Shown here one piece after another: positions 7,583 through 15,412 of a DNA stretch of 40,659 nucleotides (position 1 is the stretch's first letter; the number at the start of each line of letters is the position of its first letter). The translations under genes were made by a program, and so were the position numbers. This DNA comes from Microbacteriaceae bacterium PS02344 (lineage in GTDB: Bacteria > Actinomycetota > Actinomycetes > Actinomycetales > Microbacteriaceae), in NCBI GenBank assembly GCA_029959905.1, contig JASCNZ010000023.1:1-40659 (forward strand), read 5' to 3'. Below the pieces are notes generated by a model that saw only the letters and a list, made by a program, of their open reading frames with translations, ran no database searches and was not told the DNA's origin.

Positions 7583-8770
7583 ATGACGAGTTCTTCGCGA
7601 GCGGATCGCTGTGCAGTCCTGATCATCGGTGGCGGCAACGCGGGCATCTCGCTCGCTGCGCGGCTGCGGCGCCGCGGGGTGCGCGACATCGTCGTCGTCG
7701 AACCGCGCGAGACGCACGTCTACGCCCCGCTGCAGTCGCACATCGCGGGTGGTGTCGCGGGGCGCCGGCAGGTCGTGCGCTCGCAGGCGCGCGTCACCCC
7801 GCGCGGCGTCCGCTGGGTGCAGGACCGGGTGGTCGCCGTGCAGCCCGACGGGCACGTCGTCGAGCTTGAGTCCGGCCGGCGGCTCGTGTACGGGCGTCTC
7901 GTGGTGGCGGCCGGCATCGAACGCCGGTGGGATGCCGTTCCCGGGCTGCAGGAGGCGCGGCGTACCCCGCATCTGGTCTCGAACTACACCCTCCCGCTGG
8001 CCGAGAAGGCGTCGCTGGTGCTGCGCGACCTGCGCGCGGGCACCGTGGTGTTCACGCAGTCCGCCGAGCCCGCGTCGTGCGCCGGCGTCGCGCAGAAGCC
8101 GATGTACCTCGCCTGCGATCGCTGGCAGAGCGAGGGCGTGCTGCGCGATATGCGGGTGGTCTTCGTCTCGCCCGAGAAGGCGCCGTTCCACATCGCGCCC
8201 GTCGCCGACGAGCTGCAGCGCTCGCTCGATCGCTACGGCATCGAGACGCACTTCGGTGCGAGCGTCACCGAGGTCCGGCCGGGCGAGCGCGAGCTCGACA
8301 TCGTCAGCGACGGTGAGAAGATCACGATCGGCTACGACGTGCTGCACGCGGCCCCGCCTCAGGCGGCGGCGTCGTGGATCGCCGCGAGCGGCTTGGCCGA
8401 TGCCGAGGGGTTCGTCGACGTCGACGACGAGACTCTGAGACACCGTCGGTTGCCCGACGTCTGGGCGCTCGGCGACGCGGCACCCATCACGACCGTTCGC
8501 TCCGGCGGAGCCATCCGCTCGCAGGCGAAGGTGGTCGCAGACGGCATCACCGACGCGAAGAAGCCGAGCCGCTACGACGGCTACACCGAGACGCCGTTCA
8601 CGGTCACCCGGCGCACCGCCGTCTTCGCCGAGTTCGACCGCGGCGGCCGTCTCGAACCGACGATCCCGTTCTGGAAGACCCTCTACCGCGAGCGCCGGTT
8701 CACCTATGTGATGGACCGCTGGGTGCTCCCGTGGATCTACTGGAACCTCATCCTCAAGGGTCTCGCCTGA
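7583..8770 (+). CDS. Sulfide:quinone oxidoreductase-like FAD flavoprotein lacking one redox cysteine
   Basis: A 395-aa flavoprotein with an N-terminal dinucleotide fold VLIIGGGNAGISLAARL (GxGxxG at 16-21) and VVVEPRETH. The overall sequence lines up with the mitochondrial-type (SQOR) branch: SCAGVAQKPMYLACD around C166, YDVLHAAPP, GFVDVDDETLRHRRLPDVWALGD, YDGYTETPFTVT, and a C-terminal LPWIYWNLILKG amphipathic segment that in the family binds membrane and quinone. C166 matches the first catalytic cysteine, but the position of the second (YDGYTSC in the family as I recall it) is YDGYTET, with Thr337 for Cys. Sulfide oxidation is therefore doubtful; an NADH- or quinone-linked role is possible. 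ATG 7583 has only a weak ribosome site. Confidence 0.75.
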   Translation: MTSSSRADRCAVLIIGGGNAGISLAARLRRRGVRDIVVVEPRETHVYAPLQSHIAGGVAGRRQVVRSQARVTPRGVRWVQDRVVAVQPDGHVVELESGRRLVYGRLVVAAGIERRWDAVPGLQEARRTPHLVSNYTLPLAEKASLVLRDLRAGTVVFTQSAEPASCAGVAQKPMYLACDRWQSEGVLRDMRVVFVSPEKAPFHIAPVADELQRSLDRYGIETHFGASVTEVRPGERELDIVSDGEKITIGYDVLHAAPPQAAASWIAASGLADAEGFVDVDDETLRHRRLPDVWALGDAAPITTVRSGGAIRSQAKVVADGITDAKKPSRYDGYTETPFTVTRRTAVFAEFDRGGRLEPTIPFWKTLYRERRFTYVMDRWVLPWIYWNLILKGLA

Positions 8771-8782
8771 GCCGCGGATTCC

Positions 8783-9223
8783 TCACTTCGCGGCGGCGGC
8801 CTTCTCGTCGTCGCTGTTCGGGGTCCAGCCGTACCAGCCGTCCGCGGCGGGGATGACGCTCCAGTCGCCGCAGACGAAGACGTCGTCCGCCTCGTACGCC
8901 GACGGGGCGTCGTCGAGCGTCCAGGACGGGGCAGATGTGCGCGAGGTCTCGACGCAGTCGCCCGGAAGGGTGTCGGTCTGACTCGTGAACAGGATGACGG
9001 CGTCCTTCGCCTTCTCGACCGTCGAGGTGCGGACGGTGATCGCCGTCGCGTCGTCGGGCACCCAGTCGGCGTCGACCTCGGCGTCGTCGCGGAAGGCTCC
9101 GGCGTCGTCGAAGGTGCTCGTCGCCTGCTTGTGGACGAGGTCGTCGATGGCCGAGCATCCGGTCAGGGAGAGGGCGGCGACGAGGGCGAGGGCGGATGCG
9201 GCGAGGGCCGGGCGTGCGTTCAT
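8783..9223 (-). CDS. Small secreted lipoprotein, unknown function
   Basis: A 146-aa protein with a short positively charged start, a hydrophobic helix and a lipobox LTGC near residues 22-25, so it should be lipid-anchored on the outer face of the membrane. The mature part is acidic. It contains TAITVRTST, VILFTSQTDTLPGDCVE and FVCGDWSVIPAADGWYGWTP, with two cysteines that may pair. ATG 9223 was chosen because the signal peptide begins there; upstream in-frame starts would add a Pro/Arg-rich stretch ahead of it. The gene converges on the flavoprotein (12-base gap). I do not recognise the family. Confidence 0.72.
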   Translation of the reverse strand: MNARPALAASALALVAALSLTGCSAIDDLVHKQATSTFDDAGAFRDDAEVDADWVPDDATAITVRTSTVEKAKDAVILFTSQTDTLPGDCVETSRTSAPSWTLDDAPSAYEADDVFVCGDWSVIPAADGWYGWTPNSDDEKAAAAK

Positions 9224-9336
9224 ACCCTCAGCCTCGCGCGGCAGGTGGGCTCGGGGCATCGGGCCGGAGACGTACCGGCATCCGTCCGGAGGATGACTGT
9301 CGTGCGGCACGACTCGCGGTTCGCCGATGCGAGCGG

Positions 9337-9471
9337 GTGCCGAGGAGCCGACTTCAGCGCCGCATCGCTGCGGGGGAGGCTGACCCGATCACCGACCTCG
9401 AGCGCGAGCAGTATGAGCGGATGGAGCAGGTCTACCTTCGCCGCTTCGGCAAGAAGCCGGAGAGCCGCTGA
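9337..9471 (+). CDS. Doubtful 44-codon ORF, unknown
   Basis: From GTG 9337 the frame encodes a charged peptide ending DLEREQYERMEQVYLRRFG, which looks more protein-like (helical, EYxxMEQVY pattern) than the surrounding frames. No good ribosome binding site precedes it, and upstream the frame runs on without a convincing start. It could be a tiny real gene or the remnant C terminus of a decayed one. Nothing else in the 9224-9729 interval resembles a gene. Confidence 0.3.
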   Translation: MPRSRLQRRIAAGEADPITDLEREQYERMEQVYLRRFGKKPESR

Positions 9472-9667
9472 GAAGCGAAGCTGACGGCGTAGTTCCTCGC
9501 ACCCGTCGTCATGCAGGCGCGTGCGTTTGCGGCAATCGATGTTCTGCGTCGATTCGGCTTCGCCGCTCCGCCTCCATGGCGCGAGCTCGCAGCCGGGACG
9601 GCGGAGGTGCGTATTGCAGGGCGATACAGGCAAGCGCCGCGGGAATCGGCCGTGCTCGGGGCAAAGC
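9472..9667. other. Intergenic stretch without recognisable gene
   Basis: About 200 bases between the doubtful small ORF and the tRNA-operon terminator. Short open frames exist on both strands but lack start signals and any recognisable motif. Codon bias is weaker than in flanking genes. It may be a decayed gene, or scar sequence downstream of tRNA-Phe. Confidence 0.4.
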
Positions 9668-9668
9668 A

Positions 9669-9702
9669 AAACCCCCGCCATGTAGAAGCTAGGCGAGGGT
9701 TT
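9669..9702 (-). terminator. Rho-independent terminator of the tRNA operon
   Basis: Read on the minus strand, AAACCCTCGCC (9702-9692) pairs with GGCGGGGGTTT (9679-9669), an 11-bp stem with one mismatch and a 12-base loop, and continues into a short T run. It lies 28 bases past the 3' end of tRNA-Phe. Confidence 0.7.
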
Positions 9703-9729
9703 CTGGGATCACTGTAATGATGATCCGTG

Positions 9730-9802
9730 TGGCTCCGACCGGCATCGATCCGGTGACCTTTCGATTTTCAGTCGAACGCTCTACCAACTGAGCTACAGAG
9801 CC
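9730..9802 (-). tRNA. tRNA-Phe (GAA)
   Basis: A 73-base cloverleaf. The acceptor stem starts GGCTCTG, the D-loop region reads TAGCTCAGTTGGTAGAGC, the anticodon loop is CTGAAAA with GAA, and the T-loop is present as GGATCGATGCC. The discriminator is A; CCA is not encoded. Last gene of the minus-strand tRNA operon. Confidence 0.95.
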
Positions 9803-9871
9803 GCGCGACGGGCGAACCTGTCGCGTCCTAGACGAAGAGCCCTCTCCGAAGAAAGAGCTCGTCGCACGGAG

Positions 9872-9945
9872 CGACCCTGACGGGACTTGAACCCGCGACC
9901 TCCGCCGTGACAGGGCGGCACGCTAACCAACTGCGCTACAGGGCC
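9872..9945 (-). tRNA. tRNA-Asp (GTC)
   Basis: A 74-base cloverleaf with acceptor GGCCCTG/CAGGGTC, anticodon loop CTGTCAC (GTC) and T arm GCGGGTTCAAGTCCCGT. The discriminator is G, as expected for Asp; CCA is not encoded. Middle gene of the Glu-Asp-Phe operon. Confidence 0.95.
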
Positions 9946-9975
9946 ATACTTGTTTTCAATTATATCGGTGAGGAG

Positions 9976-10048
9976 TGACCCCAACGGGATTCGAACCCGT
10001 GCTACCGCCGTGAAAGGGCGGCGTCCTAGGCCGCTAAACGATGGGGCC
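9976..10048 (-). tRNA. tRNA-Glu (TTC)
   Basis: A 73-base cloverleaf with acceptor GGCCCCA/TGGGGTC, anticodon loop CTTTCAC (TTC) and T arm ACGGGTTCGAATCCCGT. The discriminator is A. First gene of the tRNA operon. The 30-base spacer to tRNA-Asp is strikingly A/T-rich (ATTATATC), likely a processing region. Confidence 0.95.
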
Positions 10049-10083
10049 GAGTCAGTCCCGGAGGACTTCCTTGCCGACGCTCA

Positions 10084-10114
10084 AGCATAAGGGGAAGTGG
10101 AGGCAAATTGCCAA
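10084..10114 (-). promoter_or_regulatory. Putative promoter of the tRNA-Glu/Asp/Phe operon
   Basis: On the minus strand, TTGGCA (10114-10109) and TATGCT (10089-10084) are separated by 19 bases. This would give transcription start about 30 bases before tRNA-Glu. The region is A/T-rich relative to the window and follows the expected -35/-10 order, though the spacer is slightly long. Confidence 0.45.
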
Positions 10115-10256
10115 TCGAGGGCGCGCCGCCCGTTTTCCGGGCGTGTTGAGGAGGACGATGGGGCGGTGGCTCACGCCGAGATCCGGACCGTGAGCCTGGT
10201 GCCGGTGTGACGCTTGTTGTTACTGTGGCATGTGTGAAACCGGCGGAAGGGGCCGT

Positions 10257-11660
10257 GTGAACGATCGAATGACGCAGGATGCTGCGGACGCGGCAGCTGC
10301 GGAATGCGGCTGCGCGCCCACGCCTGCCGAACGTGACGCCTTCTGGAAGAGGGATGTCAGCCGCCGAGGGGCCATGGGCCTCGGTGCGCTGGGCGTCGTC
10401 GCGCTGAGCGCCTTCGGGGTGACGTCCGGCGTCTCCGCCGCGTACGCCGCGACGTACCCGAGCTGGGACGACGTGCAGCGGGCCAAGAACAACGAGGCCG
10501 CCGCGGCCGCCGAGGTGTCGCGCATCGAGGGACTCATCTCGTCGCTCACGCAGAAGGTCGCCGACACGCAGGCCGCCGCGAAGGTCGCCTCCGACGAGTA
10601 CTACGCCGCCCAGCAGGCCTACTTCGCGGCGATCGCCGAGGCCGACAGCCTCCAGGCGAAGGCCGACGAGCAGGCCGGAATCGCCGACGAGTCCGCCCGC
10701 AAGGCCGGACAGGTCGCCGCGCAGATCTACCGCAACGGCGGCGACGACACCTCTCTCGAGCTGTTCTTCGCCGGTTCCGCAGCGAATGCCGACGAGCTGC
10801 TCTCGCGCCTCGGCACGATGGACAAGCTGCTCGAGTACAACCAGTCGGTCTACGACGACGCGGTGGCCGCGCGCAACTCCGCCCAGTCGCTCAGCGACCA
10901 GGCGCAGGTGGCCCGCGACGAGCGCGATCGCCTGCAGAAGATCGCCGAAGAGAAGCTGGTCGCCGCTCAGGCTGCGGCCGACGCTGCACAGGCGGCCCTC
11001 GACGAGCAGACCGAGAACCTCGCCACGATGGAGGCGCAGCTCGCCGCCCTCAAGGACACCACGACCCAGACCGTCGCGGGCTACCAGGCCGGTGTGGCGG
11101 CGCGCGCCGAGGAGGAGCGCCAGCGCAAGGCGAAGGCCGCTGCCGAGGCCGCCGCTGCGGCCGCAGCCGCCGCCGCAGCGAACAACAACAACGGCGGTGG
11201 CGGCGGGGGAGGCGGCGGCGGCCAGGGCGGCCAGGCCGGTTCCGGCGGCTGGGTGCGTCCGCACGGCGGTTACCGCAGCTCGGGCTACGGTCCCCGCTCG
11301 CAGCAGTGCAACTCGAACGGATGCTCGTCGAGCTGGCACTACGGCATCGACCTCGCCAACGGCTGCGGCGCGGCCATCTACGCGGCCCAGTCGGGCACCG
11401 TCGACGCGGCGTTCTACAACGGCGGCTACGGCAACTACGTGCGCATCCAGCACGGCGGCGGCGTCGCCACGGGCTATGCGCACATCAAGAACGGCGGCTT
11501 CGCGGTGCGCAACGGCCAGTACGTGCAGGCCGGCCAGGTCATCGCGTACGCCGGCAACACGGGTGGCTCCTTCGGCTGCCACCTGCACTTCGAGGTCTAC
11601 ATCAACGGTCGGTACACGAACCCCGCCGACTTCATGGCGGCGCGCGGCATCTCGATCTGA
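10257..11660 (+). CDS. Tat-type secreted M23 peptidase with coiled-coil domain
   Basis: A 467-aa predicted peptidoglycan endopeptidase. The N terminus has a twin-arginine signal (VSRRGAMGLGALGVVAL, then AAYA cleavage). Residues about 70-300 are an Ala/Glu/Lys-rich coiled coil like the regulatory helices of FtsEX-activated hydrolases. Next come an Ala tract, NNNN and a ten-Gly linker, then an M23 (LytM) domain with zinc ligands H361 and D365 (HYGID) and HLH at 442-444 (HLHFE). The GTG at 10257 is preferred because GGAAGGGG ends four bases upstream; ATG 10230 and ATG 10269 are alternatives. It likely trims cross-links in the cell wall outside the membrane during growth or division. A strong terminator follows. 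Confidence 0.87.
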   Translation: MNDRMTQDAADAAAAECGCAPTPAERDAFWKRDVSRRGAMGLGALGVVALSAFGVTSGVSAAYAATYPSWDDVQRAKNNEAAAAAEVSRIEGLISSLTQKVADTQAAAKVASDEYYAAQQAYFAAIAEADSLQAKADEQAGIADESARKAGQVAAQIYRNGGDDTSLELFFAGSAANADELLSRLGTMDKLLEYNQSVYDDAVAARNSAQSLSDQAQVARDERDRLQKIAEEKLVAAQAAADAAQAALDEQTENLATMEAQLAALKDTTTQTVAGYQAGVAARAEEERQRKAKAAAEAAAAAAAAAAANNNNGGGGGGGGGGQGGQAGSGGWVRPHGGYRSSGYGPRSQQCNSNGCSSSWHYGIDLANGCGAAIYAAQSGTVDAAFYNGGYGNYVRIQHGGGVATGYAHIKNGGFAVRNGQYVQAGQVIAYAGNTGGSFGCHLHFEVYINGRYTNPADFMAARGISI

Positions 11661-11695
11661 GCATCCGCGTCGCCTCGCGCGTACGACACCGCACA

Positions 11696-11740
11696 CGAAG
11701 AAGACCCCCGGCCGCTCAGCGGAACCGGGGGTCTTCTTCG
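11696..11740. terminator. Strong bidirectional terminator (16-bp perfect stem)
   Basis: CGAAGAAGACCCCCGG at 11696-11711 is exactly complemented at 11725-11740, with a 13-base loop. A/T-rich outer ends (GAAGAAGA/TCTTCTTC) give a U-rich tail in both directions. It separates the convergent M23 peptidase and pyrophosphatase genes. Confidence 0.9.
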
Positions 11741-11751
11741 TATGCGAGGGG

Positions 11752-12243
11752 TCAGTGACCCTGCTCGCCGAAACGCACGATCGCCTCGTCGAGGATGCGC
11801 TGCGCCTCGGCGGCGTTGCCCCACTCGTCGACCTTGACCCACTTGTTGGGCTCGAGGTCCTTGTAGTGCTCGAAGAAGTGCGCGATCTCCTTCTTGGTGT
11901 ACTCGGGCAGGTCGTCGATGTCCTGGATGTGCGCCCAGCGCGGGTCCTTCGAGAGCACCGCGACGAGCTTGTCGTCGCCGCCCGCCTCGTCGCTCATCTT
12001 GAGCACGGCGACGGGACGCACCTCGACGACGACGCCGGGGTAGATGGCGTGGTCGAGCAGCACGAGCACGTCGAGCGGGTCGCCGTCCTCGCCCAGCGTG
12101 TTGTCGAAGTAGCCGTAGTCGGCGGGGTAGCCGAAGGTCGTGTAGAGCACGCGGTCGAGGTGCACTCGTCCGGTCTCGTGGTCGACCTCGTACTTCACGC
12201 GGCTGCCGCGGGGGATCTCGATGACGGCGTCGTGTGCGCCCAT
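11752..12243 (-). CDS. ppa: Inorganic pyrophosphatase, family I
   Basis: A 163-aa cytoplasmic enzyme, the usual bacterial length, that hydrolyses pyrophosphate to phosphate and drives biosynthetic reactions forward. The signature EDGDPLDVLVLLD (52-64) carries the metal-binding aspartates D53, D55 and D58. YTTFGYPADYGY and FFEHYKDLEPNKWVKV are further family landmarks. ATG 12243 has a clear GAGGAG ribosome site eight bases upstream. The gene stands alone between the M23 terminator and the TMEM175-like gene, in the same direction as the latter but with a 44-base gap. Confidence 0.96.
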   Translation of the reverse strand: MGAHDAVIEIPRGSRVKYEVDHETGRVHLDRVLYTTFGYPADYGYFDNTLGEDGDPLDVLVLLDHAIYPGVVVEVRPVAVLKMSDEAGGDDKLVAVLSKDPRWAHIQDIDDLPEYTKKEIAHFFEHYKDLEPNKWVKVDEWGNAAEAQRILDEAIVRFGEQGH

Positions 12244-12287
12244 GCGTGTACTCCTCAGAGAAAGTCGGTTGGATGCCGCGCACCAGC

Positions 12288-12941
12288 CTACTCGGGGCGG
12301 CTCGGTGCTCCCGCCTGCCCGCGACGCCGCGCGAGGCGATCGAAGACCCGGCTGAGCGGGCCGTTGAGGAGCAGGATCAGGAGTCCGGCGTACCCCGTCG
12401 CGGGGATGGACACCGCGATGACGAGGGCTGCCCCGAACAGCGCGATCGCGGCGAGGTCGCCGGCGATGCCCCCGCGGATCGCGTCCGACGACGCCGAGCC
12501 GAGGTCGCGATGCCGCGCGACGTACACCCATCCGCCGAGCGTCGTGACCTGGGTGAGGATCAGGGTGCCGATGTAGACGACCGCCTGCAGCGGGTCGGCA
12601 TCGAGCTGTCCGAGCATGGCGGTGGGCACCGGCAGCCACACGATGGTCGCCATCCACGCGACGTTGATCCACAGCAGGGGTGTCGTGATGCGCTCGATGT
12701 CGCGGTACTGGCGGTGGTGGCCCATCCAGAACACGGCGATGAGCACGAAGCTCAGACCGAAGCTCAGCAACTGGCCGGCGTGCTCATGGAAGAAGCGGCC
12801 CGTCGTCTCGCCCTCGCCGGCGGCATCGGAGACGGCTTCGAGCAGCGGCAGGATCAGCAGCGTCATCGCGATGGCCACCACGGCGTCGACGAACGCCTTG
12901 AATCGCTCGGTCGGGAACGTGGTGGGGTGGTGATCGGACAC
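12288..12941 (-). CDS. TMEM175/DUF1211 family potassium-channel-like membrane protein
   Basis: A 217-aa integral membrane protein with about six hydrophobic helices. The first helix contains RFKAFVDAVVAIAMTLLIL, matching the family pattern R-x3-FSD-x-V-x-AI-x2-TL, except that the serine of FSD is valine. MGHHRQYRDI and PLLWINVAWM correspond to the second conserved part. Family members form potassium-selective channels; here the altered FSD makes conduction uncertain. The GTG at 12941 is preceded by TAGTCT and six bases, so the mRNA is probably leaderless. Divergent from tilS. Confidence 0.8.
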   Translation of the reverse strand: MSDHHPTTFPTERFKAFVDAVVAIAMTLLILPLLEAVSDAAGEGETTGRFFHEHAGQLLSFGLSFVLIAVFWMGHHRQYRDIERITTPLLWINVAWMATIVWLPVPTAMLGQLDADPLQAVVYIGTLILTQVTTLGGWVYVARHRDLGSASSDAIRGGIAGDLAAIALFGAALVIAVSIPATGYAGLLILLLNGPLSRVFDRLARRRGQAGAPSRPE

Positions 12942-12947
12942 GGCGTC

Positions 12948-12953
12948 AGACTA
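12948..12953 (-). promoter_or_regulatory. Putative -10 (TAGTCT), leaderless TMEM175-like gene
   Basis: TAGTCT on the minus strand is followed by six bases and the GTG at 12941. It lies 67 bases from the divergent tilS -10. Confidence 0.5.
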
Positions 12954-13020
12954 GACCCGCCACAAGATGCGGAACAGCGCCCGCATCGGGTCGGCGGACA
13001 TCGGACGACGGCCGGTGCCC

Positions 13021-13026
13021 TAGCGT
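13021..13026 (+). promoter_or_regulatory. Putative -10 (TAGCGT), leaderless tilS
   Basis: TAGCGT is followed by six bases and ATG 13033. There is no Shine-Dalgarno-like sequence between them, which supports a leaderless transcript. Confidence 0.5.
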
Positions 13027-13032
13027 GGACGG

Positions 13033-14025
13033 ATGCCGTCGCTCGCTCCCGCCATCGCCGAGGTCCGTCTCGCCGTGCGCACCGCGCTCACCGATCTACC
13101 CGAGGGGTCGGCGCTCGTCGTCGGTCTCTCCGGGGGAGCGGATTCCCTCGCCCTCACCGCCGCGGTGGCGTTCGAGGCGCCCCGGCTGGGCCTGCGCGCG
13201 ACCGCCGTCGTCGTCGATCACGGGCTGCAGGACGGCTCGCACGAGGTGGCCGGCGCCGCCGCGCGCGCCGCCGCCGACCTCGGCCTCGAGGCCCGCGTGA
13301 CCACGGTCGACGTGACGGGCGAGGGCGGCCCGGAGGCTGCGGCTCGGGACGCGCGCCATCGCGCACTGCGGGAAGCCGCCGCCGACATCGGTGCGACCGC
13401 GGTGCTGCTCGGACACACGCTCGACGATCAGGCCGAGACGGTGCTGCTCGGGCTCGCCCGCGGCGCAGGTGCGGCCAGCCTGCAGGGCATGGCCCCGGTG
13501 CGAGCGGACGACGAGGGCCCCGCGTGGGTGCGGCCGCTCCTCGCGGTACGGCGGGAGACGACGCGCGCCTTCTGCGCAGCATCCGACCTGGCGGTCTGGG
13601 ACGACCCGCACAACCTCGACGACCGCTTCGCCCGGGTGCGTGTGCGGGAGCGGGTGCTGCCCGTGCTCGAGGCCGAGCTCGGTCCCGGCGTCGCCGAGGC
13701 GCTGGCGCGCACCGCCGAGCAGCTGCGCGAAGACGCCGAGGCGTTCGACGAGATGATCCATGAGACCATCGAGGACATCGTCGAGCACGCAGAGGCGGGT
13801 ATCTCGGTCAGCGTGGCGGCGCTCGCCGCGAACCCGGCCGCCCTGCGGCACCGGATCATCCGTCTCGTGGTTGACAGCGAGTTCGGGGTGAGCCTGACCC
13901 GTGTGCAGACCCTCGAGGTGGCCCGGTTGGTGACCGACTGGGCCGGTCAGGGCCCGATCGACCTGCCCGGATGCTCCGCCGCCCGCCGCGGCCCCGACCT
14001 GATCTTCACCGCCCGCGCCCGCTGA
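13033..14025 (+). CDS. tilS: tRNA(Ile)-lysidine synthetase TilS
   Basis: A 330-aa cytoplasmic enzyme that attaches lysine to C34 of the CAU-anticodon isoleucine tRNA so that it reads AUA. The N-terminal PP-loop SGGADS (33-38) binds ATP. VVVDHGLQDGS, LLGHTLDDQAETVLLGLARG and the RPLL segment are standard for the TilS catalytic domain. The shorter C-terminal region (about residues 230-330) is typical of actinobacterial forms. ATG 13033 opens the protein without extension. It is followed by a very strong hairpin and then, in the usual actinobacterial order, by hpt and ftsH, with a DUF937 gene inserted on the other strand. Confidence 0.94.
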   Translation: MPSLAPAIAEVRLAVRTALTDLPEGSALVVGLSGGADSLALTAAVAFEAPRLGLRATAVVVDHGLQDGSHEVAGAAARAAADLGLEARVTTVDVTGEGGPEAAARDARHRALREAAADIGATAVLLGHTLDDQAETVLLGLARGAGAASLQGMAPVRADDEGPAWVRPLLAVRRETTRAFCAASDLAVWDDPHNLDDRFARVRVRERVLPVLEAELGPGVAEALARTAEQLREDAEAFDEMIHETIEDIVEHAEAGISVSVAALAANPAALRHRIIRLVVDSEFGVSLTRVQTLEVARLVTDWAGQGPIDLPGCSAARRGPDLIFTARAR

Positions 14026-14048
14026 CCCCCCGCGTCGCGAGCGCTCCG

Positions 14049-14096
14049 GTCGCACGTACGGCTGCTCTCGACGCCGAGAGCAGCCGTTCGTGCGAC
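14049..14096. terminator. Very strong bidirectional terminator (22-base arms)
   Basis: Arms 14049-14070 and 14075-14096 are complementary except for one T-T mismatch, and the loop is four bases (ACGC). It lies between the convergent tilS and DUF937 genes. The inner 12 bp are CGGCTGCTCTCG/CGAGAGCAGCCG. There is no U tract. Confidence 0.8.
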
Positions 14097-14122
14097 GGGA
14101 ACCGCCGCAGAGGGGGAAAGCG

Positions 14123-14662
14123 CTACTTCTTGTTGCCGAAGAGGCCGCCCAGGAGACCGCCGAGCAGGTCGGTGACGCCACCCCCGCCCGCGGAGCCCGC
14201 GGAGCCGCCGCCGAGGATTCCGCCGATGATGTCGCCGAGGCCGCCCTGCCCACCGGTCGAGTCCGACCCGTTCCCCTTGCCGGCGCGGTTCGCGATGAGA
14301 TTCATGATGATCGGCGCGAGGATCGGCAGCAGTTTTCCGAAGTCGATGCCGGCGGTCTTCTCCGACGTGGAGAGCTTCTCGGTCACCTTCTTCTCGTCGG
14401 CACCGAGAATGTGCGAGACGATCTTGCCGCCGTCCTCCTGATCGATGTCGTCGACCGAGGCGCGGGTCTTCGCGCCCTCGTGCTTCTTCAGCGCACGCTC
14501 GATCGCAGCCGATCCCTCGTTGGTCGAGGCATTCTTCTTCAGGCCGCCGAGCAGCACGGCGCCGCCCTGCTCGACCGCCGCCTTCGCCTCGTCGTGCGAG
14601 ACGCCGAGGCGTTTCGCGATGTCGTCGATCGGGACCTGCGTGAGGATGTCGTCGAGGGCCAT
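14123..14662 (-). CDS. DUF937 domain protein
   Basis: A 179-aa protein of the DUF937 family. It has an acidic helical N-terminal half (ALDDILTQVPIDDIAKRLGV, then VSHDEAKAAVEQGGAVLLGG), a second helical unit around FGKLLPILAPIIMNLI, and a Gly/Ser-rich tail ending GGLLGGLFGNKK. No signal peptide is obvious. Function is unknown for the family. ATG 14662 is chosen because GGAAGGA sits about six bases upstream; an upstream in-frame ATG would add a non-conserved stretch. A TACGGT on the minus strand near 14704-14709 may be its -10. Alone on this strand between tilS and hpt. Confidence 0.82.
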   Translation of the reverse strand: MALDDILTQVPIDDIAKRLGVSHDEAKAAVEQGGAVLLGGLKKNASTNEGSAAIERALKKHEGAKTRASVDDIDQEDGGKIVSHILGADEKKVTEKLSTSEKTAGIDFGKLLPILAPIIMNLIANRAGKGNGSDSTGGQGGLGDIIGGILGGGSAGSAGGGGVTDLLGGLLGGLFGNKK

Positions 14663-14751
14663 CGTGTTCCTTCCGTCCGGGGCATCCGCCCGTGTCCCGC
14701 ACACCGTAGCGTCCGATGGCGCCCGTGCGGGAGGGGGTGGCGTCGATCGCC

Positions 14752-14757
14752 TAAAAT
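14752..14757 (+). promoter_or_regulatory. Putative -10 (TAAAAT), leaderless hpt
   Basis: TAAAAT, nearly consensus, is followed by six bases and ATG 14764. No ribosome site lies between them. It is the best -10 of the leaderless set in this window. Confidence 0.6.
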
Positions 14758-14763
14758 CGATCC

Positions 14764-15315
<552 letters not shown>

Positions 15316-15412
15316 CCCGCGCTCCGACGCGTGGGCGGATGCTCCGTCCGGCGCGCTCGGACCCCCGGTACGCCGTGGGTGAACGCACAGCGGACCCCTA
15401 GCGCCCGCGCGA

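Noticed and set aside
9220..9681. Minus-strand 153-codon frame in the region downstream of tRNA-Phe
   Set aside because: No start signal, no recognisable motif and weak codon bias; it overlaps the signal region of the neighbouring lipoprotein.
10140..10256. Possible riboswitch (c-di-AMP type) before the M23 peptidase gene
   Set aside because: The interval is short and I see no conserved paired elements of that class.
10026..11696. Minus-strand open frame of 556 codons opposite the M23 peptidase
   Set aside because: Val/Gly/Arg-rich shadow. It runs into the tRNA-Glu gene and has no family motif.
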